Part shown: positions 48,985 through 61,993 of the stretch, one piece after another
How positions within the stretch are numbered: the stretch's first letter is position 1
Layout: each line of letters starts with the position of its first letter
Assembly (NCBI GenBank): GCA_014898415.1
Contig: RCTD01000016.1
Coordinates: 682,001-746,000 of the forward strand
DNA: 64,000 nucleotides
Direction of reading: 5' to 3'
DNA from: Stromatinia cepivora
Lineage: Eukaryota > Ascomycota > Leotiomycetes > Helotiales > Sclerotiniaceae
Notes under the pieces: generated by a model
The model's input: the letters and a program-made list of their open reading frames with translations, nothing else
Told to the model about the DNA's origin: nothing
The model's database searches: none
Position numbers and translations under genes: made by a program

Positions 48985-51900
48985 CTAACAAAACTCCAGA
49001 CCCCTACGCAATTCACTCAGCTCATCCCTCAATTCCAAAACATCAACTCCCACCCGTCCAGCTACCTCTCCTCTTCTTTGACTCCCAAGTTCCATCCATC
49101 TCCCTAACACACCTCCATCAATAATCGTTCTTCCTCCTACTATCCCCTCATTTGCATCTTTGTCTATGCGATATGCTCTTGGATTAAGACCGCAAGGATG
49201 ATAGAGTGTATTTGTAAGGTGTGAGACTAGGGTGCCGAAACGGCGGTATTGGGATTCGGTTAGGGGAGAAAGAAGAGCAAGGGTGCCGGTGCGCGAAGTG
49301 AGGAGGAGGGATTGGGAAGGCGAGGGGGAATCTTCTTGGGGAGAGGGACTGAGAGATGAGGAGGCGGCTGTGGTTAATGGGGATAGGGATGAGGTGGCGG
49401 GAAGAAGTGTCATGGTTGTGGGGTGGTGGGCGCCGAGGGAAAACGTGGTGCGATGGAGGAGGAGGTGGCCTTGGAGGGATTTGGGATCTATGTATTTATT
49501 AGTCAAAGGCCTCTAGGATAGTAACCAGATTCGCCGAGGGAAAGCAGAAAATGGAGTAGAGAAAGATTTAACATACGTTCAGGATCATATTGCATAATAT
49601 GCAAGTTTCCATCAGCATCTGCAGCCACAATGAACAGATCCTTTCCATCTGGCAACAAATCCGCGCACAGTACTTCCATCTTCGTAGCACTCTTCCCAAA
49701 AAGTAGCATTTTATAGGGTTCTTCTGTATACCCCGCAAACCAGACACCTTTCAGCGCATCTGCTATCACGCAGAGGCCTGTACCAGGAAGTTCCTTGATA
49801 GACGTGACAAAGCAATTAGTATCCATAAATGCGACTGGTAAGTTTGTGCCATCTTCCTTGAGGCCTCTCACCATACACTTTTGGCCCTGTGCAACAAGCA
49901 TGAAACCCTGGGTACCAATCTCGGAAAGACCAGTTACGGGACCACCGGCGCCACGAGTGATGGTTTCGGCAGAAATCAATTTTAGCTTTTTATTCGTCTC
50001 GGGCCTATCGGGCTCGGGGACAACGATGACGACATCGTAAACATAGAGGCGGCCGGTCGTGGCGAGGTCTTCTCCCTTGGTTATAGCTGTTCCTACAACG
50101 ACCAGGGGTTTGCGCTCGTTGGTGACTTCTGATACCACAAGGTTCATAGTTTTGATACACGTGATAACTTCGCAGGGCTCAAGCTCGATGGTATCAATGA
50201 CGGACCAGTTGATTAGACTAATCAACTTGAGAGAACTCTTCTCAATCGATGGCTTGAAGGCAATATCCTCCTCTTGCCAGCTTCTTCGGTGGTCATCATC
50301 TTTGGGTAATTCGAAGTCGGTGAAAGTGCTGGTACCTATGACATAGGTCTGCAGCGGTGAATGATATGCTACGGCATGAACATCTTCGCCTATTTCAATC
50401 CTTCGCAAAGCCATTCCGATGTCGGCAAACGTGGTTTTTGGAGGAAGTTGTGCTACTCGAACGATTCCTTCTGTGTCGGCATAGATAAATCCTCTGTCAC
50501 AACCTTCGGTATGGAAACTGCTTAGACTGCGAACTCCTGTTCCTTGCAGACTGAGAACTTTTGGTAATGTCTTAGAGCTTTTGACGATGAAACTTGGAGA
50601 ACCACCTGGCATAAAGACAACACTGTATCCACCTAGATTTGAGATAGCACGCATTGGTTTATCATTGGTCTGTTGAGTTTCATCCGCCTGCTCTTCAGCA
50701 GAGACATCTGGAGCCTGTGCTAGATGTATGTTATGTATTTTCAAAAACTGAAGCGTAGATGAGAGAAGATTGGAAGATGCAGATTTGATGCGGAAGGGTT
50801 CGTAAATGGTAAGATCATCGTTTGAGGGTCGCAGCTAAGAGGGTCAGCATGAAATTAAATAGAACATAACAAAGAGTCTTACAATGAGATAGGGAGACTG
50901 AGATACTGAATCTCCTAGGTCTGCTACTAATAGTTCCGTCAACGTTTCCCGAGCTGCAGATTTTCTCGCTGCATAATCTGCTGAAAGAACAGGTGGCACA
51001 AAACATATTCCCTCCGCCACATAGACTGACTTTGAAAGGTCAGGCAGTGCGTAAATCTGGAAGTATTAGAAATCGGCCAATGGAAATATTCAGAAGGTAC
51101 TCACGTGCAATCCTCCACCGACACTGAGCAAGAACATCTTCACATTTTCTCCTGCCTTGTTGGACTTGCTATCAGAGAAAGCCCCGCTATAGTCGTCATA
51201 CAAACAGCCAGTGAGCCATTTCGTGGAAAGCAGAGCATCATCAAGCCTTTCTATCTCTTCAAGGTCATTGTCATCGTCACATTGTGCAACGAAAATGCTC
51301 GCATCATCTCTTATTAGTAGAAGGAACGGATCTGCAAAACTTGCACTGATGATCTTCGGTTCTGCTCCAGTTTCATCATCGAGCATCGGCAATATTTGTG
51401 CGAGACCAAGATCTACACCACAGATACACAGTCAGCTACGTTTCTATCATGAAATGGCAGGAAGAGACATGTCGCAGGGAGCAGATTGCATGGAGGCACA
51501 GTTGTGATGTTGATAATTCGCTTTCATTGATGCTAAAGGATATGATAGATTTCCAGATAGCGCCCCGGGCAGCGAACATACATGAGCGGAAAATACAAAA
51601 GTTCCCCAGACTTGTCCCAACCTAGTTGCCCATCCGACCACACACCATGAGAGAGGCATAATTTCAAGAAAAGGGGTGTACTTACCACCGTCATAACTTC
51701 TTACTTCAGACTTTAGGATTTGAATGACACGCATTCCATTACCAAGCGTACCAGCTTCGATTGTGGATCCAGCAGCTGGTTCAAATTCTGTTCCTGACAA
51801 AACCTCAAATCCAGCATTCGTTAATGCATATACAGCTGATTCGTCAATAGAATCTTCAGCTTCAGATGCCTTGGAAACTATCATTAGTCTGTCATATTGA

Positions 51901-53786
51901 GCATCAACGCCATAATCACCACTGATGACTGTCTTATTCTTATTGACCTGCAATCCTTTCGGCGCCGGTTTCTTTGCGCTCATGGTCCATATACCACGAG
52001 CTTCCGGTAATTCAAATCGGCCTATAACATTTGGCTGGATATTACGATTAATGACGGCCAGAGAACCTCCCTTTTCACGACCGACAGCGGCTACGAGCTG
52101 AAGTTCACTCTGGATTCCGGTAAGTTTGAGCTCTTCTTCCTTATCCGAACTCAATGCTACTTCTCCGAACGTGATGTTAGTGATGGGAGCGATATTGATC
52201 ATGGAATCATGTATACGAAATGTGTAGTCTCCAGCTTTACTGTTCGAAGCTGTAACATTGGCAGCCGTGGGGGAAACTGTGGGCCCGTCACCGTATAGAT
52301 CATCGTCATCGTCTTCTAAATCTTCTTCATCAAGCATAGCTTCGTCAACATCCGCTATTGCTGAACCGTCAAGCCTCGACTTTCGACGCGAAGGTTGGCC
52401 TGACTTTCGACTCCAGCCTAAAACGACAGAGTCCGATACCTCACTACCAACGAATAATGCTCCTGCTCCAAGGGAACTTACACATGATGCAGCTCCCGTC
52501 AATATGGCGCCTCCTAATTCTGCACTCACTCGTCGAATACTCAAACCAGAGACCGATCTTCCATCCATGCGAAAGCTCAAAATAGCAATATCACCACTAT
52601 GCAGTATGATGAGCATTTCGCCATTTTCAATAGATAGTTGATCGATTTTGCAACCTTCTAACCGAAGCGCAAGATCGGACTGGTCCAATAGGCTGAAGTT
52701 GGTACATTGCTTGGCGAACATGTTCACCGCGACACCATTGGCTTTACCAGCTTGATCAATATGTATCAGCTCATTGGCACCAACTAGAAGAGCTCCGCCT
52801 ACAGGTGGGGCCAGTGGAACGATCATGAAGAGATCATAAGGTAAACCTCCAACGGAAAGAATCGTGGTTGACGCTTTCTGATGTATGTCCAGGGTGAATA
52901 CCATATATGTCAAGTGGTCTTTGCGCTCTTGCAGTAAAGCAGACGATGGAGCCATGGTAGAGGAGAGAATTCCAAAAGTTGGCTCTCGATATTCGAATAA
53001 AAATTCAAGATGGATCGGAAAGATGAGGTTGGGATCGAGTGAAGACAATCGTAGAACAAAAGAGGATCCATATGGGGTATCGAGATTTCCATTTTCCACC
53101 GCAGTCTTTTGTGAGATTTTCGCTGGGCGAGGGCCATCCAACTCCTCATCCCAATCATCCATATTAACATCTTCGTCTTGTTTGAAAGGAAGAATCGCAA
53201 GGTTCCTAGCCCCAAACTTCAAAGCAGCACACCTACTTCCTGGATCGACTGTAAGGTAATTGACGCAATCTGAAAGACTCGGTGCCCATGGACTTCCTTG
53301 TAGTTCGTCTTGTTCGTAAAAATGGACTGATATTGTTGATATGCCAGGTCGTTCTGGATCCCATTCTACCAGACTGAGCTTTGCATCCTTAAATCCCACT
53401 AACAGTGCTTCACCGCCAGTCTTTGAGGATATAGTCTTTACTCGCACAAGAGATGTAACGGTCCCGGATAGATTATATTCAGCTATAAGTACGAGTTTCG
53501 TCGTCCGAGCTAATTCAGATCGTTGTAAAATTGAATCTGGGGCGAGAAAGGAAGCTTCAACTCCATCTTCATCATGAGCCCTCGGGTCAACACTTGTGGC
53601 ATCTTTCACTGTCAATGAATCCTTTCCGGAAAGTTCGTCGAGATCCACGGATACGGTCTTAGTTGTAAATATCTGTAGCAACGAAGCTTTTGCGACGACG
53701 AGGTTTCTGGCATCTGCCGACAAGAATGGGAGACTCAAAGAATGTGTGACAGCTGTAGGAGGTGTCAGCTCCGTATAGCATTGCAT
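48985..53786 (-). CDS. CFT1: Cft1, cleavage and polyadenylation factor subunit (CPSF160 homologue)
   Basis: Scaffold subunit of the mRNA 3'-end processing complex; nuclear. Model, minus strand: exons 53786-51686, 51412-51105, 51056-50883, 50834-49577 and 49487-48985, 1,447 aa, normal for fungal Cft1. It begins MQCYTELTPPTAVTHSLSLP (an in-frame ATG three codons earlier is possible). WD-like beta-propeller text runs throughout (for example LLVGFKDAKLSLVEWDPERP, IYALPDLSKSVYVAEGICFV). An acidic insert (DEEDLEDDDDDLYGDG) lies near residue 480. The C-terminal CPSF-A-type region has ADADGNLHIMQYDPEHPKSL across the last junction, then LLHRTTFSLG and LRDELSELRRGL. Introns are 273, 48, 48 and 89 bp; the first is exceptionally long here. 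Confidence 0.9.
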
Positions 53787-54372
53787 TATGGTCAAAAGTA
53801 AAGCATTAAGACCATCAATTCGTAATATAATTCTGATTTGTTTTGACCTGTTAATATATTCAGATTGCCAGTCCAGTCAAATTGTCGATGCGTCGCGAAC
53901 CCGGGATTTACACAAATTTTAGCGTTGTCAGTGCTTGGCTACCGCTGGCCTATCACCCTCACTCTCTACCTTGAAGCTCATGCAGCAGCTTTGGAGGTCC
54001 TGAATTTTAACCCCGACGCCCATTTACGTCAGACGTCTAGAATCCTGTATATTGAATATTGAATGGAACAAGGAGGTGAAGTAGGTAATAAAACACAATT
54101 AAAACTTCGATATCTTGATACTTTGAATACCTGATATTGAATAAATATATTGTTTGCCACGAGAAGAATATTATTACTTATATTCAATTCACCCATTCAT
54201 TCATTCGTGAGATAATAAGATTCTCTTCTTATTGTTGCATCTCTTCCTTTTGTTTGCTAAGTTTCCGCAAGCGTAACCCTCTGACCCTCCAACTTCATAC
54301 AGATCCAACATCAACAATATAAGCACCACTAATATCTTCCTATAATTTCAGTATCAACTCCTCGCCTGCAAC
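53787..54372. promoter_or_regulatory. bidirectional promoter CFT1/LMBD1-like
   Basis: 586 bp between divergent starts; contains CATTCATTCATTCG (about 54,191) and a pyrimidine-rich stretch from about 54,220 on the LMBD1-like side. Confidence 0.55.
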
Positions 54373-56220
54373 ATGGCGCTCATACAGACTGCGTTCATAT
54401 GGGTTGCCTATGCCGTTGCTGTAGGCATTGTTGCTCTTATAGCAGCTATTTTTGCCTATACATATCAGACACCACGCGATCGATCCGCTCTGGTTTCTAC
54501 AATTACCATCATCACCTTGACCTCTCTATTGGCAACAGTCTTACTCCTTCCTGTCGATATTGCCCTCGTTAGCTCTACGACATCCTCGAAGCTTGGCGCA
54601 AAGAAAGACTGGGCCACACCCGAGACGGTTCACAACATTGTCCTGACTCTCAAAATCGTTTACTATACATTGTACAGCTTGGATGCTGTATTATGCCTTC
54701 TTGTCATCCCATTTACCTACTTCTTCTACGAGGAATACGATGAAGTCGATACGGAGGAAGGCACACAGACATTTGGCCAGAGACTCCTAGGTGCTGCAAA
54801 ATACACATTGATTTTTGTCGTCCTTGTCGTAATTTTATTCCTGGTTGGATTCTTTGTGCCTGTTGCAAGAGGGGGTGGATCCGATATGGATCTGGACTAT
54901 TTTAAACGTTTGCTGGCTGAAAACCATGGGGAGCGCGCCTTGACTTTCGCGTTGGGGCTATTGATTTCCTTGGGCACGCTTTTGTACATCCTTTACACTT
55001 CTGTTGGATTGGCACTATTGCCCATCTCTTTCATCAAATCTGCACCTTCAATTAGTGCACCGCAGCTTTCAGAAACAACAGCATCAGCTTTGGAGCAGAA
55101 CAGGGAACGTCAACGTCAACTCGAAGGACGAAATGTCGGGAGGAATGGAGGATTGTCGGCTAAAGACCAGCGAGAACTGGAAGCATTACATCGTGAAGAA
55201 CGTACTTTGGTTCGACGCGAACGTCTGGCCGCGGAAGCTCGTGGCGAAGGAAAAAGCTTCATCGTGAGAGCATGGACCAAGACTTGCGCGGTCTTCAGGC
55301 CTCTCAAACTCGTGGGAGGAATACTGCTCCTGGTTCTCTCTGTTATTATATGGGTTTCCATGCTTATTACCGGAATTGATAAAGCGAAGAACTCATTCTG
55401 CAAACAACATTGTGGTTATATCTTAGGAAGGTAAGACATGCATTGCCCGTCATTCTCTTTTTTTTTCTTTGGCTAATTACAATCTAGTATCAATATCTTC
55501 CAGCCCATTAATTGGATTTTCGTCAAATCTTCTATAGTCTTCCCAATTGACTATGTCTTGATGGCACTCTTAGTCCTGTTCCTCTTTAGCAGTTCCGTGA
55601 CAGGTATTGCTGCGATCGGTCTTCGATTCTTGTGGGTAAGGCTTTTTGAGATACGAAAAGGTCACACCTCTCCTCAAGCTCTTCTCATGGCAACCGTCAT
55701 GTTAACCTTGATCATTCTTGCAATAAATTACTCGATTGCTATGATCATAGCACCACAATATGCTATCTATGGTGCTCAAACCTTCTGCACCAACCCTACT
55801 AGATTTCCTGGCGACCAACCAGACTGCAGCAATCACCCAGAATTGATCAAGACTTGCAGTGAGCTATCTTCAGGCGAAGGTGCTGAAAAAGTCTGCACTC
55901 CTACAATTGTCTCTACTTTCCTCAACAGAGTTACCGTCAACTTCCCATTCTTCGGTGCTCTCGCATTTTGGGCTCAGTTTGTTTTCCTCGCAATCTTCTT
56001 GATTGTCTTCGTCACTGCGCTATTCCGAACTCCCAAGTTGGATCTCAGCGAGCTGGATGAAGATGCTGAAGCTGATGAGGAAGAAGGCCTTCTTGCAAGT
56101 ACAGGCAGAAGATTCGGTGCGACATGGCAGGATATCCGTGGCAAAGCCAAGAGGCAGACTCCTAGCAGTGGTGCCGCTGGCCGAGGGATCCGTGGTGATG
56201 ATGATCACGATGATGATTAA
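54373..56220 (+). CDS. LMBD1-like membrane protein (probable lysosomal/vacuolar cobalamin transporter family)
   Basis: Exons 54373-55430 and 55488-56220 (57-bp intron with GGCTAAT before CTAG), 596 aa. Multi-pass LMBR1-domain protein. I count about nine hydrophobic helices: [20 protein letters not shown] at the N-terminus, then [73 protein letters not shown] and four more in exon 2. A charged cytosolic loop (about residues 240-300, rich in Arg/Glu) separates the halves. The C-terminal tail is acidic, then Gly/Asp/His-rich. The animal relative LMBRD1 exports cobalamin from lysosomes. Fungi generally lack B12 use, so the fungal role is uncertain despite the conventional name. Confidence 0.85.
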
Positions 56221-57133
56221 TCGCCCATCACCATCTATCTTAAGCCTTTCTCCATGAAATTGACATTTTCTTTTGTTGGTCGGTCGGATGTGATTGGATC
56301 TGGATGGTATTGGAAACAAGTATGGCGTTGATTTGAGAAACTCCTTTTTGTACAGTATACTCGGGCTTGGTTTAAGGATTTTCTTTTTTCGTTTTGCATT
56401 GGCATATATGCACACGGTCATCAGCGGGAAGACTTGTCTCTATCGAGACTCTCACAGTGTGGCAATCAATACCGCCTGTGAGTATCGTCGGGGGGATATG
56501 GCAGGGAAAATGGTGTTTATAATCATTGTAGTCATTATGAACAGCAGAATGTAAACAGCGAAATATCACGATACTACCCCTTCATATGTAAATTCCGAAA
56601 CGCCCCTGGTTTATTTATCATGTATAAATTTAGGCACAACCAACCTAACACAGCCCCTAATCGGTCCATAATCCTCCCATGCTCGTTCGAAATAATCTAT
56701 TCCAATCTACAAAAAGTTCTCGCTCATCCATCCATGTATCCATCATCTATTCGCTACCTCTATAATCAATTATCATCTCCATTGCCATATTCGTGATCTA
56801 TAAATTTTGATAGCACATCTACTCTAGAGACCTAACCTAAAGCCTGATAGCCTACCTAGTATTATCTATTCTCGAGCTCATAGGCCTCGCATGTGAATCT
56901 TTGCGGTTGAAACGAGATATGCACCGGATTTATTAGTTAAGATAGATAGGATCACATATCGTGTGGTATATTTTAATAAGCTGGGGTGGCACATCACTAC
57001 GAATATTTCCGAAATCAGCAACGATAGCACATCATGCTTCAAACCATCCATCTATCAAAACACCACAAGAATACAAACACAAATTCCAAAACACCATCTC
57101 CCACTCTCCCCCCCCCCAGCAAGCCCACCCCAT
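56221..57133. other. intergenic between convergent genes, nothing recognised
   Basis: About 900 bp of 3' flanks with AT-rich and CA-rich stretches; no coding sequence supported. Confidence 0.5.
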
Positions 57134-58342
57134 CTAAGCAGCCCTCTCCCATTTCCTCCACTGATGCCTCTTAAACTCCAACCCGGCATCAACCCCCATA
57201 TGCCCCTCCTTCCAACACCTCGCACAATACAAATCCCCCTCACAACCCACACACTGCACCGTAGCATCATCCTGACAAATAATACACCACGTATCCATTT
57301 CCTCATCTGTGTATTTCTTTAAGCTTCCTTTCGACTCCAACCCTCCTTTCGATTGCTTCGTCAGTTTATCAATAGGTTTAGTAGTTGGCGCGGAAGGTAA
57401 ACCCAGTGGATCACTAGTAGAGCCGGAAAGTTTCTTGAGTGCAGCTAATCTCGCCGTAATATCCTCTTCAGAATCAATAGATTTCCTACTCAGTTCTAGG
57501 AGTGTGCATGGTGCAGAAGGAAGTGTGAAGGTTGGTTCTTCATCATCATTTTGTTTATATTTTGGGAAAGACGAAAGTGTCCCATCCTTATCCACATCCG
57601 TGTCATTAGCCTCCGCTCCCCAATCCTGCTCATCTTGAGCTTCATCCCTAGCTCCCCTCTCTAGATGAACCTCATCTAACAATCTCGCAACAATATCTTG
57701 CACTTCACGTGATTCACCCTCCAAACCCTCGATTTGTCGACTACTAGGATCCTCATGTTCCTCGTCATCTAAGGCAAATACCGACATATCAAGACCCGTT
57801 GTTAAGATATTACCTTCCCGAGTATCCCCCCCCGAAGCCTCTTTTGATGCTTTTTCTTCTGCAGCGACGTCATCACGACTGGGCAAAGCTTTCTTGGCTT
57901 CATCAAGGAGCTTTTGAATATCATTTGGATCATCGGGGTCTAGCCACTCAGATCCGGACCCCAATTCCGCTAGAAGTTCATCCAAGGATTTATCATCGTG
58001 GGCATCGTTTGAAAACAGGGGGGCGGCATCAAGTGTTGTGGTTTCATTGTAGAAACTGGACTGCCGTGGAGGCGACGGGGTGCTAACGGGCACGGAAGCT
58101 TTAGGAGTACTGGATCTTGATGGAGTGCCGTTTCGTAGACTCCGAAGTCTTTCGGAAAGGTCTATTTCAGGCGTTGACTCCTTTGCAAGAACATTTAGTG
58201 GTGTATGGCTAAGGACTCAGCATGTGACAACAAGGCTATATTGATTTCCAGCTTACGTAGATGCATCGAGCTGAATATTGGTTTTCTTCAAAGCATTAAG
58301 CCGATTCAGTAGGTCTTGGTCATAAGTTGGAGGGTCACTCAT
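57134..58342 (-). CDS. ANCHR/ZFYVE19-like zinc-finger protein
   Basis: Exons 58342-58257 and 58208-57134 (48-bp intron), 386 aa. The C-terminal zinc module (residues about 337-377) has the pattern CIIC, CVGC, CARC plus His in KEGH and KRHQW, the B-box-like finger seen in the abscission-checkpoint regulator ANCHR and its fungal relatives. Two similar short motifs, LSERLRSLRNGTPS and ITARLAALKKLSG, recall the MIM-like segments by which such proteins bind VPS4/ESCRT. The rest is acidic and disordered (LDELLAELGSGSEWLDPDDP). Role in fungi unproven; ESCRT-linked cytokinesis control is an inference from the family. Confidence 0.72.
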
Positions 58343-59446
58343 TTTCAATTTTTGGTGATGGAGGGATGAATATTGTTGGTCAGAATATGTTGTACTGAAA
58401 GAAGCGGGAGCTTAGATTTATCGGTTGATGCCAAATATGTGAGGCTACAAACCAGCCTTGTCTTGTGTCCAACTCCCGTTCCCTTGTTCAAAATTAATTG
58501 CAAATATTCTGGCTTTCTTTACAAACTCCCACTCCTTCGCATATGTACCTAATAGGTTCTTCTAATCAGATAGTTTGCGCTCAGAAGCCGCCATCATACG
58601 CCTTCCACGTCCAATCCCACGTTCCTCTTCTTCACCAGCGCTAAAATATGTGATAGCAGCTTTGAAAGAACTTTTAATTTCCTCATTAGTTTTAAAATGA
58701 GAATAGGAAAAGATGATTCATGTCCACAAAGATTATGGTCTGGAAGGTACTGGCAATGAAAATCTTGAGATATTGTGCAGTCTCGTCTCTTGGTGGGATG
58801 GCGGGGCTGAAATCATCGAGATTTGGTGTGGATGTGGATGTGGATGTTAAGCTATTAATAACTGTCAGTACACAGTCTGTGGAAGTAATTTCAAATATAA
58901 GATATAGCGAATGCTTTTCAGAACGGGTTTCATCTCTCAGTATGCACTCTGCGTTTATTGTGAGGCACTCGACGAGCTGGGATTATTCAGGCCTCATGGC
59001 CCTTTGTCATCATAAAAGCGAAGAAAAAGTAAAGTGTTTGATCATACCTGAAGGAAGAGTGTAGTGATCGAATTTGAAGTCGAGTATGAGCCATTTTATG
59101 CTGACACAGGTTCATAACCAGATTTGATGACTACTACAATCAGTATGGGCTCTCGAAGACCATGCATAACGATATGGAGGCAAAAGCTTCAACATATTTC
59201 AGAGAGAAGATTATGTCTCATCAAGACCAGCAATGTATACAGGGGCAATATATCGACGAGCTAAGGCAAGCCAAAGCTAGCCGAAAGAGCCAGAGTATAC
59301 TTGCCAGTTCCGACTAAGGATGACGATACGAAGGTTTTCATCATTTGGTCGGTGACGCGAACGTGGTGAGAAAAGGAAGCACTGACCTTTTGAATGGTTA
59401 ATCCAACCTATCATCGAAGTTTAAATTAGACCAAGCTATTGGTAGC
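58343..59446. other. spacer with an unresolved minus-strand gene candidate
   Basis: On the minus strand the stretch ending at TAG 58562-58564 reads TNEEIKSSFKAAITYFSAGE then RGIGRGRRMMAASERKLSD. Upstream, about 58,690-58,930 reads EKHSLYLIFEITSTDCVLTV, then LDDFSPAIPPRDETAQYLKI. About 59,045-59,095 reads KWLILDFKFDHYTLPS before a GTATGA donor. An intron from there to CGCAG near 58,944 keeps the frame, but the first exon and the junction to the last exon remain unsolved. I do not recognise the family. Confidence 0.35.
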
Positions 59447-60113
59447 TCAAGGATCATCATAAGAAATCTTTCTTCTCTGCGGTGCTGAGCTTGAGGCATG
59501 GCTATTACCACCACCCTCGTCATCATCGTACGCTAGAGACCCAATAGACTTTTCTACTTTGTCCCAAGTCCTCTTTCGTAAGTCAGGCTTGATGTTCTGC
59601 TTGAACCAGCCCTTCTCCTTGGCTTCTTGCGCTTTTCGTATTTTCTTCAGTTCCTTCTTTGACTTCTTCTTTGGTCGCACGGGCCCAATTGGCTCAGGAT
59701 GTGAAAAATTTTCAGCAACCTCTCCACCTTCTCCCCCAGCTTCACCCGCCCCTACGCGATCGGTACCGGGAATTCCAGACGTAGTTTGCTCATCGGTAGT
59801 CTCATTGGGTTCTGCGGCACGTCTGCGCTCTCGAAGGATGGCTTGAATCTCGGAATGTCGAAAGATCGCAATTTGTTCATCGGTCAAGATTCTTTTGACT
59901 CCATCGGGATAGTACCCAAGACCATCATCTTCGACCTCTTCTTCATATGTATCCTCTACAGGACCCAAGAATTGTTGCGCGAAATGTTCAGTTGAGGTAT
60001 TGCCAAAGTGAGCAGCATGGAAAGCCATGAGGTCATTCTACAATTAATTAGCATTATCAAAAAAGATGTAGGTGAATGGATGAACTTACCTGAGTTACCT
60101 CCGGCGCAGACAT
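59447..60113 (-). CDS. DUF3807 family protein
   Basis: Exons 60113-60090 (MSAPEVTQ) and 60037-59447, 204 aa, intron 52 bp with GCTAAT-like branch. Residues about 9-80 (DLMAFHAAHFGNTSTEHFAQ, YYPDGVKRILTDEQIAIFRHSE, IQAILRERR) match the fungal DUF3807 profile as I remember it. A disordered linker follows, then a lysine-rich segment (RPKKKSKKELKKIRKAQEAKEKGW) resembling a bipartite nuclear-localisation signal, and a conserved-looking tail (KRTWDKVEKSIGSLAYDDDE). Function unknown. Confidence 0.75.
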
Positions 60114-61196
60114 GGCGACGCGCAGGTGTTTGTGTTGTCATGTTGCTTGAAGGATGAAAATATTCAATCAGCAAATAAGAAGAAAGTTTTCAAAATTTAT
60201 GGCAGAGTACGGTGACCGAAACGCTAGCGTAGAATCTGGCGTGGAAGCTCTCGACCCACTATGAAAGTGAGACAGACATCAGCTTAGGATGAACATTAAC
60301 ATCATTTGAGTGTGTTGATTGGAATTGAACATCTAAATCTTTTCGGAATATATTGTAGTTTCGAACATTTCAATACTGGTGCCGGAGGTCATTTTTACTC
60401 CCTCGTCGAAAAATATTGTTTGGGCTGGTGGCTAGAATCCCAAATCAGAAATGAATGGCATTCCCCTGAAGTCTTTGGGAGCAGGCGAAGCGAGGAGGTT
60501 CAGTGTCCCCCGATGATTTCGGATGGGAAATAGCATATTGCACTTGCGTTAGAATTGACTGACAAACTCGCCATCAAAAGTATGAGGATTAGGATAATTT
60601 GAATCTTCAACATGAAAGTCATCAATCCTACAGGATTGATGTTTGAAGTTCCTGAAACTAGATGATATAATCAAAATGATGCTGCTAACAATACCCACCT
60701 GTTAACTCACGCCCATTATATTTTCTAGTGAAGTACATCCAATGAGTCTGAGAAGAGTCTATATCACAATTATCTATGCCTCAGATTATCCCTCACGTAT
60801 TGGTGATATTGCCAGATGGCTTTAGACATAGTAAGCCCTCCCACAAAATCACAGATCGAAATTCTGTGAATCTAGACTGTGTACTTGTTATCCTACATCA
60901 ATTCTGTCACCTCAGCTACTACTCCAATGGCTTGGTCTTGAATACGGGTCAATTGGCGCATTCAGATATGCAGAAAAGAGAAGTATATGTTGCTGAATTG
61001 AGAATATCAGTGCAATTGCGATTAGGGGGTGTAGTATTGCAATATATGAGCAAACAGAAATAGGGTATCTTAAAAATATCGACCACAACCAGCTCCTTGT
61101 TGCACCTTATATCCCAGTCAAATGAAGCAAAAATATGGCTTCCTGGAAATTAACCATGTGACTACAACATGTAGATATGAAGAGCAAAAAGAGTAG
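60114..61196. other. intergenic, nothing recognised
   Basis: About 1.1 kb between the DUF3807 start and the stop of the next gene. Plus-strand frames at 60306 and 60776 show no family features. Confidence 0.5.
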
Positions 61197-61993
61197 TCAT
61201 TCTCCAAATAATTGAAGAGCCTGCTTGAATGCCTCAACAACTTTCGTATCTGAGAGCCAAAATTAGCATAAAAAAGGGAAATGCTAGAAGAGCGACTCAC
61301 AATGCAACTTTTTGTCTTCCAATGACCTCTCTTGTATCTGCACGTATCTTTCTCTTGTCTTTAAACTAAGCAAATGTTAGTCGATAGCTCGATATAAAAT
61401 ATAAACAAATACAACTTACCGTTTCAATGCCCTCCCATTATCTCGCTCTGCCGAAGAATCAGCCCAGATTGTGAAGGCCTTTAAAGAATTAGAGCTGGCA
61501 ATGTACATCATATCAGGAGACTAACCTCGGAAAGATGGTGGAAGTTCTCAATCAACTGATCCTCATTGTCGTTCAATTCCTTGATAGCCTCCGCATAGCG
61601 TTGTTCAAAGCCACTCCAGTTCATTGGAGCGAGGTCTCTCTTGGGATCTGATTTGTCTAGACTAATAACCGTATCATCTCCTGCTTCTGGCTCTGCTTGT
61701 GGTGCCATATCTATATCTTGACTGACATCGTCGGCGTGATCGTTATGTTGTAGTACGAGTGACCTCTTGAGGGGTGACGAGATTGGAGATTGCGTGGCAG
61801 GTACTTGAATACTAGTAGACAGCAGGCCTGGACTAACACCACGAATCTTTTGAGGTAGTTTGGAAGAAGAAGGAGTTAGAGCTGGTGTACTTGGAATACC
61901 TCTGGCGGCCGATTTCTCTGCGAGCTTTTCGTTTACGATAGCCATAATTGGACGACGCGGGGTTTTTGGAGGGGAGGGATTTATTTGAGACAT
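61197..61993 (-). CDS. unrecognised four-exon protein with helical C-terminus
   Basis: Exons 61993-61526, 61478-61420, 61365-61301 and 61249-61197; 214 aa; introns 47, 54 and 51 bp. The N-terminal half is disordered with proline-directed sites (NPSPPKTPRRP, PSTPALTPSS, GVSPG, SPISSPLKRS), suggesting CDK-type phosphorylation. From about residue 125 a continuous helix-forming region runs NWSGFEQRYAEAIKELNDNE, DQLIENFHHLSEAFTIWADSS, then ALKRLKTRERYVQIQERSL and KLHYTKVVEAFKQALQLFGE. For intron 1 I chose the acceptor TTTAAAG|GCC because the nearer TGCCAG gives an immediate stop. I do not know the family; a kinetochore or cell-cycle coiled-coil protein is only a guess. Confidence 0.65.

Noticed and set aside
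52258..53259. Plus-strand frames inside CFT1
   Set aside because: Antisense shadows of a strongly supported coding exon.
58720..59064. 114-codon plus-strand frame
   Set aside because: Low-complexity DVDVDV and no family match; the minus strand looks more protein-like.
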